A DNA stretch of 64,000 nucleotides from Acorus gramineus (GCA_030737835.1 CM060855.1:20234162-20298161), one strand, 5' to 3'. Positions 22,977-34,659 are shown, counted from the stretch's first letter. Numbers and translations are program-made. The notes: a model not told the origin generated them from the letters alone.

Positions 22977-24630
22977 GGCGGTTTAGAGAAAATAGAGGGG
23001 TTGGAAGAAAAGAATGAAAGTTCACGAGACTAAGGTCGGATCGATTGAGCGGGAAAGAGAGGAGAAAGAGGAAGTAAAATCAATCACGAAATCAAAAGAA
23101 GGAGAGACAAAGCCGGAAACCGTACCTAGTTTGGATATATGTTCGAAGGTCCACTTTTCTCCTCTCCCCCCAAACACCACTAAATGTCTCCTTAAACGTG
23201 GGATAACGCCATAATGTTGGCACGTCTCTTCGACTGGACAGAGGAATGATGGTTAGGGTTTTCAAAAGAAAAACGACAACAATAATGATGAGTACGAGAA
23301 TCAAGCACCCTAAATACCGATGCTCCATGCCACGTGGAAATTTTCTCATAGACTTCTGACAGGAGAAGATACGTCGAATCGCCCAACCAGCCTCATTAAT
23401 GGCGATGCTGCCAGCCATGTGACCTGATGGTGATTCCCCAATCTCTGGCCGATCTAACCTGCAGAAACAAAACAAAAAGAAAGGCGCACATGGAGGCAAA
23501 TAGGAGCATGCAGAAATACTACAATGATAAGATCATCAATGAGTTAGCACGACAAGCAACAAACAAAATAACCAAAACATTGTCCACAACAAGCATCCAG
23601 GAGGCCCAGCATGGGCCATATAAAAACTATGTTGTCCTTAAAACCCATGGGACGCAGCCCAGATAAAACGAGAATGTAAGTTTGAGAAGAAGGAGAGAGA
23701 CAGAGTTTGAAAAACAAAAAAAAAAATTGGGGTCTATCCAGTCAATGGTGGGGGCGAGGGTCGAACATGGCCGGCCTGATTGAGGTGCTCGGGAATGCAC
23801 CAGCATGGCAACCATAGCGCCTCTCACGGAGAGAGGAGCTATAGACGTCCCCCAGGCGCACCCTCGAGGGAAATGGTTCACCTCTGTGACCTACGACGTA
23901 GCTGGCGTTGAAATCCTTCTCTCATTCATCTTCCTCCTCCTAGATCAGCAGGCGTAGTTTGTCAGATGCCTCCTCGATCGCAAGGACATGCTGCCACATC
24001 GCTACGCTAGCGAGTGTCGGGTTAGCTGGGAGCACGTCGAACTGGGTGCATTATCTTCCATGGGCTGTGGAGCGTCTCGTGGTGGAGCTGGCACTTCGAG
24101 TTTTTGGTCTACCTCCACATCATGAACCTCTGGAGGGACCTCTTCCTGCACTGCTCTGGGAGGGGAAAGCTACATGGGCAAAGCTGGTTGCTGAGGGGGT
24201 CGTTCCTGGACAAGCTGGGGGATCTCTTGAGGAGGTGCTTCTTGATCATCAACGACGATGACGGGCTGACAGTACGGAACAGGGATCGAACGGCGACGTG
24301 GCGGAGTCGGCCCAAACGCCTCGATGCCCTGCTTCCGCGAGCAGAGGAGCTGGACGCCCCATTGTGACAGGCAGCAGAAGGAGCTTTTCGGGCGACGCGG
24401 CTCACTGACGTTTGTTGGGGTGAGGGCACAGAGGGACGAGGCACAAATGGATCCACACCAAGGAGGGCCCTCCACCCCCTCTCAGAGAAGATAAGGGCCT
24501 TCTCGATGTCCTCCATCCTCAGGCTCTCTTCTGAAGGGGCGGCGTTGAGGGACGACTCACCTAGGAGGGAAAGGAAGTTAAAAGAGGTGGAAGAAAAGAA
24601 AAAGAATAAGATTGAGGGCAGAGATCACCT
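22977..24630 (-). other. Region upstream of the Transposase_28 frame; possible P/Q-rich decayed coding
   Basis: 22977-23500 looks like a 5-prime leader. At about 24480-24170 minus-strand frames are rich in Pro, Gln, Ser and Arg (for example QEAPPQEIPQLVQERPPQQP), which may be the variable middle of a second antisense frame. No domain is recognisable. The unit ends at the copia junction at 24630. Confidence 0.3.
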
Positions 24631-25097
24631 AGAAGAAACACCTCAAATTGTCACCCTTCTTTCCACTTTGATGGCCAACTTCATTCGACCTTTTGCTTTT
24701 CTTTGGTGGACCTTTTCTTCCCTTAAAAGGCTTCTTGTTGTTGGGTTGACTCTCCTGAGATACTAAATGGACAGTATGCAATCCCTCCTATTTTAGTCTT
24801 TCCTCCTCTTGCACACACATAGCAATCAGTTCGTTCATGGTCCATTTATCTTGCACACTGTCCATTTGTTCTTACAGAAGAAACACCTCAAATTGTCACC
24901 CTTCTTTCCACTTTGATGGCCAACTTCATTCGACCTCTTGCCTTTCTTTGGTGGACCTTTTCTTCCCTTAAAAGGCTTCTTGTTGTTGGGTTGACTCTCC
25001 TGATATACTAAATGGACATTATGCAATCCCTCCTATTTCAGTCTTTCCTCCTCTTGCACACACATAGCAATAAGTTCGTTCATGGTCCATTTATCTT
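24631..25097. repeat. Direct duplication of 222 bp at the broken zinc-knuckle end of copia gag
   Basis: Units 24631-24852 and 24876-25097 start with AGAAGAAACACCTCAAATTG and end with GGTCCATTTATCTT. They differ at few sites and are separated by 23 bp. The duplication falls just after the first Cys pair of the zinc knuckle. Confidence 0.85.
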
Positions 25098-25255
25098 TAT
25101 GTGTGTTGTAAGTAATTTTGAATAGACCAAACTGAAGAGGAAGACTATTGAGGGCAAATTGCACAAGGAAAGGTTCAGAAATTGTCATTTCCATACCTTT
25201 AAGCTGCCCAGCCAAATCTCCCATTTTCATTATGTGCTCTCGCACTCACACTTAT
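24853..25255 (-). pseudogene. Ty1/copia gag, C-terminal part (continues at 33488)
   Basis: The minus-strand frame has REHIMKMGDLAGQLKGMEMT, FALNSLPLQFGLFKITYNTH and KDKWTMNELIAMCVQEEERL, typical copia gag (UBN2-type). It is followed by a Lys-rich stretch and LRCFFCK, the start of a CCHC zinc knuckle that is lost at the duplication joint. Its N-terminal half is beyond the gypsy element, at 33488-33868, in the same frame direction. No protease, integrase or RT remains. Confidence 0.85.
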
Positions 25256-28179
25256 TGTCACGCCCCAGGGCCGGCCGACCCCGGGACGCGGCAAGTGTAT
25301 ATATGATATCAGTAAACAGGAGTTCAATAACATACTCACACAACAGCTAAAATGACAACACAGATAAAAGCAGGGCTGACATAATATATACACCAAATGC
25401 GGAAGCTAAAAACTGAATCTGTAATTCAAAGACACATTACAGACTCGATACATAATCAACTGTCCTGTGAGAGCCAATATATACAAAGACATCCAAATAA
25501 TACACAAACACGTGCCCAAGCACGGAATATAATACATACAATTGAAAGGGATGCTGATAGCCTCTGAAACTCGTGGGACGTGGCGCTACTCCGCTACTGA
25601 TGAAGTCCCTCGGGGAGCTCCTCCTCCAGATCCGACTCAGATGACACTGGAGAAAATATTATGCGAGGGGTGAGCCACACGCTCAGTGAACAGCACAACC
25701 CGTGCATCACAGCTTATATTAACCACAACCAGATATTATTATTCCACAATCACATTACTCAAGCCACAAAATGGTAACAACTCCACAAACCAGTGGGGCG
25801 CTACCGCCAACCCACTACACCCTCACCCTCACCTCCCAATGGGTGACCAAGGATATTGGGACTAATTACACAAAACCAGCGGGTCGCTACCGCCACCCGC
25901 TACACCCTCACCCTCACCCTCATGGGGTGACCAAGGATATTGGGACTTACAAACCAGTGGGTCGCCACATCGCCGGCCCACCATACCCTCACCCTCACCC
26001 ACAACAGGTGACCTAGGCTCTTGGGACTGACTAGGCTGTTGGTCACCCTTGGTCCACCGATAGTCTCTCCCCACTCCGTAGGTCATTTGGCCACTCCCAC
26101 ATTCAGCACAGTCCTTCAACCAAATCAGGAGGCGCCTACTGATGGAAGCCCCTGCACGGGACGACCTTTCCAACGCCGGGGTAGTCTCTAAAGGATCCAA
26201 CGAAGGGAACAGAACAGCCTATCCATCGCATATGATCCACTCGGATCCGCAGACAACACATCCTAACAACTCTAATGTCCTGAATTCCTCAGAATTCCTC
26301 CAGGGCGCATAATCAAGATGCAGGGAACATGCATAATAGTTATAACAGGGTTGGAATATTAACGGGGAAAGAATCCTTGGGAGGGCAGCGTGAGGTCCCG
26401 ATATAGGACATCCCGACAACCAAACAAGGAACACGGAGTACCCTAGCCCGGGTCTCACCGCTGTCCTCGCGAGGCCCCTCCCCTATAATATTCGCTACTA
26501 CAGGCTAATAAACACATGCTCGCATTTTATTTAAATAAATTAAACTAAATAGGAACATGCATCGGTCGGGGCTTTCCTAGCATGGAAACATGATAACAGG
26601 GTGCATGGTTCTTATACGGGTCCTAAGGGTATAAGTCCCTAGCATACAAAGTCTAGGGTGGCATGCATACTACACATTATCATGCTTACATAGTTTTTCA
26701 TATTAAACCGATTAATATTTACTATGGTGCCCCAGGGGAGGACGGTACACGCCCAAGTGCATGTAACGCCTCCCTACTGGGTTGGATCGTCCCACTCACC
26801 GGAATCCGGGTCGTCGCGCGACCGTCCGCCAAGATCTGCAAGACAGGCATTTATACGGTGAGTAAAATACATAAATACATCAAAATACTCTAAAATACCC
26901 AACACTCGGACAAACGTACATACGGCCCGTACGCACGCGTATCCGAGCATCCCGACTCACTCCCGAACCCACCGGGCAGCCACATGCACGGCCACCCGCA
27001 TCCGCACGCACGAATGCGCACACACGCACACACCCCGGCACCATCGGCGCACTGCCGCGCGCCTGCCCGCTCGCCCCGACGCACTGCCGCACGCACGCGC
27101 ACCCTCGCGCGCGCCCGCGCGCACTGCACGCACGCCCCAACACGCGCACGCACTGGTCCCCAGCTCCGCGCCCAGGCGCCCTGCCCAGCACCCAGGCACA
27201 GTGCCCAGGCGCCCTGCCCGCGCGCGCGCACGCTCGCGCGCACGCCCGTGCGCGCCCGCTCCGCGCGCACCCGCGCACCCGCGCGCACGCACCCGTGCCC
27301 GACTGCGTCCGCCAGCGCCCAGCGCCCAGCACCCGCGCCCAGCGCCCAGCGCCCACTCCTGCTCCACCCGCGCGCACGCTGCCATCTGCTCCGCCTGCTG
27401 CACTGCCTGCCTGCCCGGGACAGCCTGCCAGCCCGCCCGAGACAGCCAACCACCACTCCGACGGCCACCAACGGCCTCCAACCGCCTCCCAACCACCACC
27501 CACCGCCGCCCACAACCGCCGACCACCACCCAACCTCAAAACCACCCTCCCAACAAGCATCTAAGCCAAAAAGAAGAGGAAGAAGAGCTTACCAAGGGGA
27601 GGAAGGGATGTTCGGTTGCTCTCCGCGCACCGAAACGCCTCTCCAAGGGTCTCCACCACCGAGACCTCTTCCCACCTCCAAAACGGCTCAGATCTGAGGA
27701 GAAGAGAGGGCGGGAGGAAGGGCAAAACTCGCCGGAATTCGAATTTGAAACCACCGGGGTGTAGATCGGGACCCGATCTACCCTTTCTATGATTTGGGTT
27801 TTAAGCTTTGAGGACTCTAGGGGGCTCAAATGCTTGAAAAAGAGAGAGAGGGAGAGAGAAAAACTTTTGGAAGGGATGATGAATAGTGTCAATCTAATTT
27901 TCTCACCCCACTTATAAAGTCAACTCACTTAAAACCCGGATACACCCCGGAACTGTGAAATTCTGGAAACGTTGCCGGAATTCGATGAAATTTTCGTGAG
28001 AGGCCTAAAATGGCACTAGGACACCAAATATGCAGTTAGATTTCCAATCGGAGTCCTCTAACTCAGGACGATAGCTAACAGTCCAAAAATTAGCGGTTCC
28101 GATCGAAAACCGAAAAAATGAAAAACTGCCAGAACGCTCCAACGGTTACCAGCAGGTTAAAAGTGACACATATATAACA
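25256..28179 (-). repeat. 3-prime LTR of the family I element
   Basis: 2924 bp, TG...CA borders. It contains the LTR intron (26836-27592), the tandem module (about 25780-26040) and the palindrome near 27764. The two LTRs differ by small changes and by one large deletion in the right one. Confidence 0.9.
26836..27592 (-). other. Putative GC-rich intron inside the family I LTR
   Basis: Minus-strand donor CCCCTTG then GTAAGCTC at 27592; acceptor CTGTCTTGCAG ending at 26836, followed by ATCTTGGCGG. About 26950-27430 is almost pure C/G on this strand (runs of CGCGCGCG, GCCCAGCGCCC). Long frames inside come from lack of AT and are not genes. Equivalent introns: 37979-39268 and 49343-50516. Confidence 0.6.
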
Positions 28180-28196
28180 TTCTTCCCCCCTTAGGA
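28180..28196 (-). promoter_or_regulatory. Polypurine tract of the family I element
   Basis: On the minus strand AAGGGGGGAAGAA abuts the LTR start TGTTATATATG. It is preceded by the end of pol (FEDKIS-type residues), the usual place for a gypsy PPT. Confidence 0.85.
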
Positions 28197-28199
28197 AAT

Positions 28200-28830
28200 T
28201 TTGTCCTCAAAATATGCAAAAACATCTAGGAGGGGAAAAGATGCGGATACGCGTCACCCCTGGCATCCTTGAGCTCCCATGTGTCCTCGGCACCGGAACG
28301 GTGCTGCCATCGCACCTTGACCAACTGGACGGTCTTGGTGCGGAGCCTCTTCACGCGGCGGTCCATGATCTCAATCTACTGCTCCACGAATGACTGTCCG
28401 GCTCAGGACGTGAGCAGGATCACGGACACACCCTTACCCAACTGCGAACCCACCACTGCAAGACTGAGAGGTAAGAATTGGCGCTGAAGTGAGCCTCCGA
28501 TTAAACTCCAGGAAGCTCTCCTCGCAAGACGGGGACTACTCGAACTGGACATCCTTCCGAGTAAGGCGGTTAAGAGGAACAGCTATCTTCGAGAAACCCT
28601 CGTCAAACCTCCTGCAATAACCCGCCAAACTCGGGAAGCTCCGAATCCTTGCGGGGTTCGACGGCCTACACCAATTCGACATAGCAAGCATCTTACCCGG
28701 GTCCACATATATACCTTCACCACAATCACATAGCCCAGAAAGGCCATAAGCTCCATCCAAACTCGCACTTGATCCATCACCAGCTGATGCTTCCAGGGTA
28801 TCCCTTGACTAGGAAAGAAACCTTGGGAGA
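28200..28830 (-). pseudogene. pol remnants: RT/RNase H fragment and integrase C-terminus
   Basis: At about 28800-28536 two minus-strand frames give VAFLGYV-type residues (MAFLGYVIV), then GEGIYVDPGKMLAMSNWCRP, IRSFPSLAGYCRRFDEGFSK and APL-like AVPLNRLTRKDVQFE, the thumb/connection end of gypsy RT. At about 28390-28226 comes RTKTVQLVKVRWQHRSGAED with TWELKDARGDAYPHLF, the integrase C-terminal tail. RNase H and most of integrase are deleted between them, and frameshifts are present. Protease and the RT palm are absent. Confidence 0.85.
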
Positions 28831-29580
28831 GCAGCATGAGGTCCCAATATAGGATACCCTGACAACCAAACAAGGAACACGAAGTACCCTAGCTCGGGTC
28901 TCAACGCTGACCTCACGCGGCCCCTTAAACCAGAAAAGGAACACTAGAAGAAGACATCACTCTACCAACCTCACCGGATCATCTACATCTAGATAATCAC
29001 CCACCGATAACCTTCAACCTCCATCACAAGACCGGACCCAACATCCGTGGGAATGGTCGAACAACAATTGGGTCACGAGGCGACGCGTCTTCGTCTCATC
29101 CACACCCTCACTCCCATCAGGAGACATATTGGGACTTGGGAGAGACTTAGACTGCTCTTCACCCCTGGTCCACCGGTAGCCTCTCCTCCACACCGTAGGC
29201 CACCTGGTCCGCTCCCACAATTCAGCACAGTCCGAAACCAAATCAGGAGGTGCCTACTGATGGGAGCCCTCTGTCAGGAAGGCCTCTCTAACGCTGAGGA
29301 GTCCCTACTCGGGTCCAACGAAGGGGAGAACGATTCCACACTCGCGACATCATCCATTAATCCATTTTCGGGTTAGCCTCTACCTGACATACTCCCACGA
29401 TCAGTACCCCTCCAACTGCATCGGCGGTACCTACGAATGAGAGCCTCCTGCCAGGATGGCTACAACCCGGCCTCTTTAACTCGAACAACCACACTCCTTA
29501 CCCTCTCAACGGGACATCACACACATGCATAACCGCAATCAACACACATATATTCATTGGGAGCTGGGAAAACAAAACAT
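28803..29580 (-). repeat. LTR-like sequence embedded in the internal region
   Basis: Phrases shared with family I and II LTRs are present: AACCAAACAAGGAACACGAA near 28865, CTGGTCCACCGGTAGCCTCT near 29163, and CAGGAGGTGCCTACTGATGG near 29245. They lie between gag and the RT scrap, where protease and RT should be. A nested LTR piece or recombination product is likely; no clean borders or duplication were found. Confidence 0.65.
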
Positions 29581-29659
29581 TACCTCGAATCATGACACCC
29601 GAAGACTGCGCCTCCTCGGCCGAAAGAGCTGCAACTCTGCCCTAAACGAACTACGGCTA

Positions 29660-30847
29660 CTAAGGTAGCACTCGGGGTCGGCCAGCATCTGGGCAATTGT
29701 ATCTGATATGCCTGATGCGCTGACAATGGAAACAGCGCCACCTCTCCGGCTGCATGGACTGGATGGGAACTGCCGCAATGGGTGCCGGATCCCACACTGG
29801 CACCGCATCTGCTGGTGGAGAGGCAACCGCTGACCGATCGAAGTGGGGCCTCTTCCTCTTGCGCTGCCCCTGGTCCCGACTCCCGGAAGGACCCTGATCT
29901 GCAGAAGGGGTCGGAACCCTCACGAGGATCCCGAGGTCTCGCTCGACTGTCTTCGCTCGAGACACCAAGTCTGAGAACCTCGAGAAAGCCTGGGAGGAGA
30001 CATGCACCCGAATGGCGCTGCAGAGACCAAGCTCGAAACGGCGGCACCTCGCCTCTTCGTCCATCACCAAGGCTGGAGCGAATCTGGATAGCCTCGTGAA
30101 GCGCGTGGAGTAGTCGGCGACAGACATAGAGCCCTGCGTCAACCGCTCAAACTCCTGCATCACGATCTGTCGGGCCGAGAACGGGAAGTACTCCTCCAGG
30201 AAATACCTCCGGAATCCTGCCCATGAAAGCTGCTCCAATCCCTCGGGAATGTCCACCACTCGGGTAGCCCACCAGTCGGCAGCGCTACCCTTCAGCATGA
30301 AGGTGGCAAGGGAGACTCGCTGGCGATCGGTGCAAAGCATGGTCGAGAAGATCACCTCCACCTCCATCAACCATCGCTCTGGGGCAAGGGGATCCGCCGA
30401 CTGGCCATAGAACTCGGGAGGATGGAGCTTTAGAAAGGCTGCGAGGCCACTCTGCTGCACCCGCGCTGCAGCCTCTAGCCCCACCTCCCTCGCCAGGGGA
30501 TCCTGAACTCTCACCTCTGGAATCGCCACGGGAATTGGGGGTACTTCGGGTACCGCAGGCGGATCTGCCACCAAGGGGACCTGTGGAACTGCATCACGGG
30601 CCGCCCTCAGCTCCTGGATCTCCCGCGCCTGCTCTACCAACACTCTGGTCTGGGCCTCCAGTGCCCTGGTCTGAGTCTCCACTAAATCCGCTATCCGAGC
30701 GAACGCACGTTCCCATGCGGGAGGCTCCTGCGCCGATCCTGGCCTCACAGCCGTGGACTCTCCAGTAGCATCCTCGCCTCTAGTAGGTCCGGAAACCTCC
30801 AAAGGTCGAGAGGGACCATGTCCGCGCCGTCCTCTGCGAGGAGGCAT
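29660..30847 (-). CDS. Ty3/gypsy Gag (capsid-nucleocapsid) protein
   Basis: An intact minus-strand frame of 395 residues. The N-terminus is basic and Arg/Gly-rich. Residues about 48-95 form a coiled coil (FARIADLVETQTRALEAQTR). Residues about 135-300 are the Retrotrans_gag capsid domain: FLKLHPPEFYG, PERWLMEVEVIF, FMLKGSAADWWATR, FRRYFLEEYFP, QEFERLTQGSMSVADYSTRF. The zinc knuckle CFHCQRIRHIRYNC (372-385) is a full CX2CX4HX4C. Gag forms the particle that packages element RNA. The start ATG lies about 100 bases downstream of the PBS. The frame stops right after the knuckle; the protease that should follow is missing, so the element could only move with pol supplied in trans, if at all. Confidence 0.92.
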   Translation of the reverse strand: MPPRRGRRGHGPSRPLEVSGPTRGEDATGESTAVRPGSAQEPPAWERAFARIADLVETQTRALEAQTRVLVEQAREIQELRAARDAVPQVPLVADPPAVPEVPPIPVAIPEVRVQDPLAREVGLEAAARVQQSGLAAFLKLHPPEFYGQSADPLAPERWLMEVEVIFSTMLCTDRQRVSLATFMLKGSAADWWATRVVDIPEGLEQLSWAGFRRYFLEEYFPFSARQIVMQEFERLTQGSMSVADYSTRFTRLSRFAPALVMDEEARCRRFELGLCSAIRVHVSSQAFSRFSDLVSRAKTVERDLGILVRVPTPSADQGPSGSRDQGQRKRKRPHFDRSAVASPPADAVPVWDPAPIAAVPIQSMQPERWRCFHCQRIRHIRYNCPDAGRPRVLP

Positions 30848-30948
30848 ATCAGCAACCTAAGAAAACCAGACACTAGGATCAGAATACTCATATACAAATC
30901 CTAGGACTCATCTCTACGAAAAGAAGACCATTGGCTCTGACAGGACCA

Positions 30949-30961
30949 GGCTCTGATACCA
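30949..30961 (-). promoter_or_regulatory. Primer binding site for initiator tRNA-Met
   Basis: On the minus strand TGGTATCAGAGCC lies 5 bases after the LTR end. This matches the 3-prime end of plant initiator tRNA-Met and fixes the element orientation. Confidence 0.92.
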
Positions 30962-30966
30962 ACTTT

Positions 30967-33482
30967 TGTCACGCCCCAGGGCCGGCCGACCCGGGACGCG
31001 GCAAGTGTATATATGATATCAGTAAACAGGAGTTCAATAACATACTCACACAACAGCTAAAATGACAACACAGATAAAAGCAGGGCTGACATAATATATA
31101 CACCAAATGCGGAAGCTAAAAAGGCTGAATCTGTAATCAAAACATACTACAGACTCGATACATAATCAACTGTCCTGTGAGAGCCAATATATACAAAGAC
31201 ATCCAAATAGAATACAAACACGTGCCCAAGCACGGAATATAATACATACAAGCAAAAGGAATGCTGATAGCCTCTGATACTCGTGGGACGTGGCGCTACT
31301 CCGCTACTGATGAAGTCCCTCGGGGAGCTCCTCCTCCAGATCCGACTCAGATGACACTGGAGAAAATATTATGCGAGGGGTGAGCCACACGCTCAGTGAC
31401 AGCACAACCCATGTATCACAGCTTATATTAACCACAACCAGATATTATTAATCCACAATCACATTACTCAAGCCACAAAATGGCAACAACTCCACAAACC
31501 AGTGGGTCGCTACCGCCAACCCACTACACCCTCACCCTCACCTCACCTCCCAATGGGTGACCAAGGATATTGGGACTAACTACACAAAACCAGCGGGTCG
31601 CTACTGCCAACCCGCTACACCCTCACCCTCACCCTCACTGGGTGACCAAGGATATTGGGACTTACAAACCAGTGGGTCGCCACATCGCCGGCCCACCATA
31701 CCCTCACCCTCACCCTCAACAGGTGACCTAGGCTCTTGGGACTGACTAGGCTGTTGGTCACCCTTGGTCCACCGATAGTCTCTCCCCACTCCGTAGGTCG
31801 TTTGGCCACTCCCACATTCAGCACAATCCTTCTACCAAATCAGGAGGCGCCTACTGATGGGAGCCCCTGCACGGGACGACCTTTCCAACGCTGGGGTAGT
31901 CTCTAAAGATCCAACGAAGGGAACAGAACAGCCTATCCATCGCATATGATCCACTCGGATCCGCAGACAACACATCATAACAACTCTAATGTCCTGAATT
32001 CCTCAGAATTCCTCCAGGGCGCATAACCAAGATGCGGGGAACATGCATAATAGTTATAACAGGGTTGGAATATTAACGGGGAAAGAATCCTTGGGAGGGC
32101 AGCGTGAGGTCCCGATATAGGACATCCCGACAACCAAACAAGGAACACGGAGTACCCTAGCCCGGGTCTCACCGCTGTCCTCGCGAGGCCCCTCCCCTAT
32201 GATATTCGCTACTACAGGCTAATAATCACATGCTCGCATTTTATTTAAATAGAATAAACTAAATGGGAACATGCATCGGTCGGGGCTTTCCTAGCATGGA
32301 AACATGATAACAGGGTGCATGGTTCTTATACGGGTCCTAAGGGTATAAGTCCCTAGCATACAAATCTAGGGTGGCATGCATACTACAGATTATCATGCGT
32401 CCAGCGATATTTCCCCAGCTCCGCGCCCAGGCGCATGCCCAGGCGCCCTGCCCCGCACCCAGGCACAGTGCCCAGACGCCCTGCCCGCGCGCGCGCACGT
32501 TCTCGCGCACGCCCGCGCGCGCCCGCGCGCACCCCTGCGCGCACCCCCGCTCGCGCCAGAACCCGCGCGCACGCACCCGCGCGCGACTGCGCGCCCGACT
32601 GCGCCCGCCAGCGCCCAGCGCCCAGCGTCCAGCTCCGCCCGCGCGCACGTCGCGCGCACGCGCCCACGCGCCCTGCCATCTGCTCCGCCTGCTGCACTGC
32701 CTGCCTGCCAGCCTACCCGGGACAGCCTGCCAGCCCGCCCGAGACAGCCAACCACCACTCCGACGGCCACCAACGGCCTCCAACCGCCTCCCAACCACCA
32801 CCAACAGCCACCCACAACCGCCGACCACCACCCAACCTCAAAACCACCCTCCCAACAAGCATCTAAGCCAAAAAGAAGAGGAAGAAGAGCTTACCAAGGG
32901 AAGGAAGGGATGTTCGGTTGCTCTCCGCGCACCGAAACGCCTCTCCAAGGGTCTCCACCACCAAGACCTCTTCCCACCTCCAAAATGGCTCAGATCTGAG
33001 GAGAAGAGAGGGCGGAGGAAGGGCAAAACTCGCCGAAATTCGAATTTGAAACCACCGGGGTGTAGATCGGGACCCGATCTACCCTTTCTATGATTTGGGT
33101 TTTAAGCTTTGAGGACTCTAGGGGGCTCAAATGCTTGAAAAAGAGAGAGAGGGAGAGAGAAAAACTTTTGGAAGGGATGATGAATAGTGTCAAGCAACTT
33201 TTCTCACCCCACTTATAAAGTCAACTCACTTAAAACCCGGATACGCCCCGGAACTGCGAAATTGCGGAAACGTTGCCAGAATTCGATGAAATTTTCATGA
33301 GAGGCCTAAAATGGCACCAGGACACCAAATATGCAGTTAGATTTCCAATCGGAGTCCTCTAACTCAGGACGATAGCTAACAGTCCAAAAATTAGCGGTTC
33401 CGATCGAAAACTGAAAAAAAATGAAAAACTGCCAGAACGCTCCAACGGTTACCAGCAGGTTAAAAGTGACACATATATAACA
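30967..33482 (-). repeat. 5-prime LTR of the family I element, internally deleted
   Basis: 2516 bp. It matches the other LTR except for a gap near 32398-32415, where about 0.45 kb including the intron acceptor is lost. The donor (GTAAGC, minus, at 32894) and part of the GC-rich block remain. Palindrome near 33058. Confidence 0.9.
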
Positions 33483-33487
33483 CTTAT

Positions 33488-33868
33488 TCCATCATATCTC
33501 ATAGTGGTCAGTTTTTTCATTAATGTACCTGCCAAAGCCATATCAGATCCTTGGAATTGTTGTTCCACAGCTTGGAGGTACTCTTTTGCCTTAGAACTAG
33601 TAGGGATGGATCCCCTAATAGTCTTAGCAATTGTACTCTTAATGACCATGAGACTAAGTCTGTTAGAGCGTTCCCACTTCTCATATAGAGCTTTTTGTTC
33701 AGCGGTACTTGCCTCAGTAGTTTTAGGAGGTTCATCAATGCGCAAATAATAGTCAAGATTGGAACATCCTAATGCAATGCGTAATTGCTCATTCCAATCA
33801 GAAAAATTTGATCCATTAAGTGTTGGAACATTAGTTACATGCCCAAACAATGGAGTAGGGGTTATCAC
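33488..33868 (-). pseudogene. Ty1/copia gag, N-terminal part (interrupted)
   Basis: The minus-strand frame from ATG 33868 has HVTNVPTLNGSNFSDWNEQL, EKWERSNRLSLMVIKSTIAK and VEQQFQGSDMALAGTLMKKL, classic copia gag N-terminal sequence. It is cut after MRYDGI by the gypsy insertion and resumes at 25255. The insertion duplicated CTTAT. Confidence 0.88.
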
Positions 33869-34659
33869 TGAAATAAAGACAATATTTTACATTAACATCA
33901 TGTTTTAAATCATATACTATTAAATCACATGCAATTATACACTCATGGACTAATTTTAAAGTGAATCATGCATCATCATAATCCCTCCTTTGGGTCGAGA
34001 ATACGACATGCAATTGATCACAACAATTCAAATACAATAATAAATTGATCCGAAAAGTTAATTGATACATCATCACAATCCCTCCTTTGGGTCGAAATTG
34101 TGATATGTAATGAAGTCACATTATATAGTTTAATTCTCCAAAACCATGAAGATGTGTTTTTATTTTATTTTTTAATAACCATAATCAATTCAAGTTTCTC
34201 GTGATTTGGTCACTTTGATGACTACAAAATGACTCGAATAATGAATAACTATGACATCAAATTTAATGGGGATCAATTAAACTAATAATTTCCTTTAATA
34301 ATGATTTTATTCATAAAAATAAAAAAGGTAATCTTTTATGTTGCTTTTGTTATTACTTAATCCATATCACTTATTCAGTAAATAGCCTCCTTTGGGTCGA
34401 CTATTTATGAATAAATTAAATAGTAAACTTTTATGCAACTTTCTAACATGTTTTCTCAATATCTCACTAACTATGCTCTCTTTGGGGAACAATATCAATT
34501 TTTTATTTGGAGAAAACAATTATAGGATGTATTCAATCTTACTAACATGAAAACTAAACTCTAATGTACAGCCATGCAAGATTAATTCTATATGAGATCC
34601 ATTCCGTTGTACAAATATATGTAAGAATCATTAGAACATCCTTTCTTTAAAGGTTTATT

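Larger units (their letters stand above)
25256..33482 (-). mobile_element. Family I Ty3/gypsy retrotransposon, two LTRs, pol mostly deleted
   Basis: LTRs 25256-28179 (3-prime) and 30967-33482 (5-prime) are flanked by a perfect 5 bp duplication CTTAT (25251-25255, 33483-33487). Element order on the minus strand: LTR, PBS, gag, a block of LTR-like sequence, RT scrap, integrase tail, polypurine tract, LTR. It is 8.2 kb and not autonomous. It landed inside a copia gag. Homologous solo LTRs lie at 14619, 37390 and 47822. Confidence 0.93.

Noticed and set aside
25960..26010. CCCTCA repeats resembling telomere sequence
   Set aside because: The unit is CACCCTCACCCT, not CCCTAAA, and it sits at a fixed place in every family I LTR.
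30949..30961. Match to initiator tRNA-Met as a tRNA gene
   Set aside because: Only the 3-prime 13 bases are present, next to an LTR; it is a primer binding site. The same holds at 34829.
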